From positions 124,001 through 188,000 of the forward strand of contig PNOH01000002.1 in assembly GCA_013824715.1 (NCBI GenBank): 64,000 bases of DNA, given 5' to 3'. The position numbers and the translations under genes were made by a program. The stretch comes from Odoribacter sp. Its GTDB lineage: Bacteria > Bacteroidota > Bacteroidia > Bacteroidales > Prolixibacteraceae. This document shows, piece by piece, positions 63,454-64,000 of the stretch. Within the stretch, counting starts at the first letter, position 1. Every line of letters begins with the position of its first letter. Under the pieces are notes generated by a model. The model saw only the letters and a list, made by a program, of their open reading frames with translations, made no database searches and had not been told where the DNA came from.

Positions 63454-64000
63454 CTTACAGGTAATTCAAAATAGAAAGTTGATCCTTTCCCAAGTTCCGA
63501 TTCAACTCTAATTGTTCCACCAAGCAATTCAATCAGGTTTCTGGAAATGGCCAATCCAAGTCCGGTTCCGCCATAGTTCATTTTGTAGGCTTGTTCCGAC
63601 TGCATAAACCGCTCAAAAATAGTTGTCTGCTGATCGGGAGGAATACCAATGCCGGTGTCCGAAATACTAAATAGAACATATTCCCTTTCCATTTTTACAT
63701 CGAGTGAAACTGAACCTTCAGAAGTAAATTTGATTGCATTTCCAATCAGGTTATCCAGAATTTGTTTAAGCCTGATTACATCTGTGTTAATCAGCGTTTC
63801 AGAATTTAGCTCATTATTTACATTAAACTGAATGTTTTTTTCTTTTTTTGATAAAAGAGCTTCGGTGTAATAGTTATTGATTTCAATCAGGAATTGATCC
63901 AATTTGACTGGTCTTTTTTTGACCATCAGTTGATTGGCTTCTATTTTTGAAATATCAAGGATGTCGTTAATTAAATTGAGCAGCATATCCCCGTTCTTCC
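63450..64000 (-). CDS. Sensor histidine kinase, C-terminal part (cut by window end)
   Basis: At least 183 residues of a histidine kinase are visible; the frame stays open to the window edge, so the first ATG at 63986 is internal. The segment after the phospho-acceptor helix (LLNLINDILDISKIEANQ) is followed by the ATPase domain with N box NLIGNAIKFTSEG, G1 DTGIGIPPDQQ, F box FERFMQ and G2 GGTGLGLAISRNL. The chain ends right after the ATPase domain (FYFELPVS), so no receiver domain follows. The sensor part and the partner regulator are outside the window. Confidence 0.94.
   Translation of the reverse strand, partial: KNGDMLLNLINDILDISKIEANQLMVKKRPVKLDQFLIEINNYYTEALLSKKEKNIQFNVNNELNSETLINTDVIRLKQILDNLIGNAIKFTSEGSVSLDVKMEREYVLFSISDTGIGIPPDQQTTIFERFMQSEQAYKMNYGGTGLGLAISRNLIELLGGTIRVESELGKGSTFYFELPVS

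Overview
The window is a chromosomal segment of a member of the Bacteroidota, most likely a free-living relative of the Bacteroidales/Marinilabiliales; the exact family cannot be fixed from sequence alone. Supporting signs are a fused MurF-alanine racemase, a GldB-type lipoprotein, a protein with a type IX secretion C-terminal sorting domain, a bacterial serine palmitoyltransferase, polysaccharide-degrading lipoproteins, promoters of the TTTG-N19-TAnnTTTG type, and start codons without Shine-Dalgarno sequences. No rRNA, tRNA or CRISPR array was recognised.

Layout. 0-8 kb: end of thymidine kinase, MurF-Alr, a VapC-type toxin-antitoxin pair, a Crp/Fnr regulator, NAD synthetase, a PorT-like barrel and GldB. 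8-11.2 kb: an AT-rich cassette of two paralogous exported proteins and a T9SS cargo with a candidate Cys/His active site, bounded by related hairpins. 11.3-18.3 kb: a carbohydrate region (GH16, DUF1080, GH2 and DUF5060 proteins) around phosphofructokinase. 18.3-20.4 kb: serine palmitoyltransferase plus an overlapping short-chain reductase, probably sphingolipid synthesis.

20.6-42.2 kb: one long minus-strand locus for an extracellular contractile injection system (Afp/PVC/MAC-like). In transcription order it encodes a DUF4255 terminator, a sheath with a large Ala-rich insertion, two tube proteins, a DUF5908 protein, a LysM adaptor, a VgrG-like spike, a PAAR tip, gp25, two large baseplate proteins, an unassigned 873-aa protein, the tape-measure protein, a DUF4157/OmpA-like/metzincin-like protein (best payload candidate), an unknown 145-aa protein and an AAA+ ATPase.

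42.6-46.5 kb: a plus-strand island that looks like a small peptide-modification or metalloid system. It holds an ArsM-like methyltransferase, an unlisted 31-aa Cys-rich peptide gene (43579-43674), a radical SAM/SPASM enzyme and a thioredoxin-thioredoxin reductase fusion. With the injection system, this is the most interesting part of the window.

46.6-64 kb: a membrane protein/winged-helix regulator/CreD operon with a duplicated 19-bp candidate operator, a dipeptide epimerase group, a MazF-type toxin-antitoxin pair with a palindrome inside its promoter, then housekeeping genes (MurB, glycosyltransferase, FtsE-like ATPase, TPR protein, outer-membrane barrel, GyrB, LOG-family protein) and the end of a sensor kinase cut by the window edge. 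Several families of short GC-rich hairpin repeats sit between genes, notably inside the injection-system locus and the Cys-peptide island.
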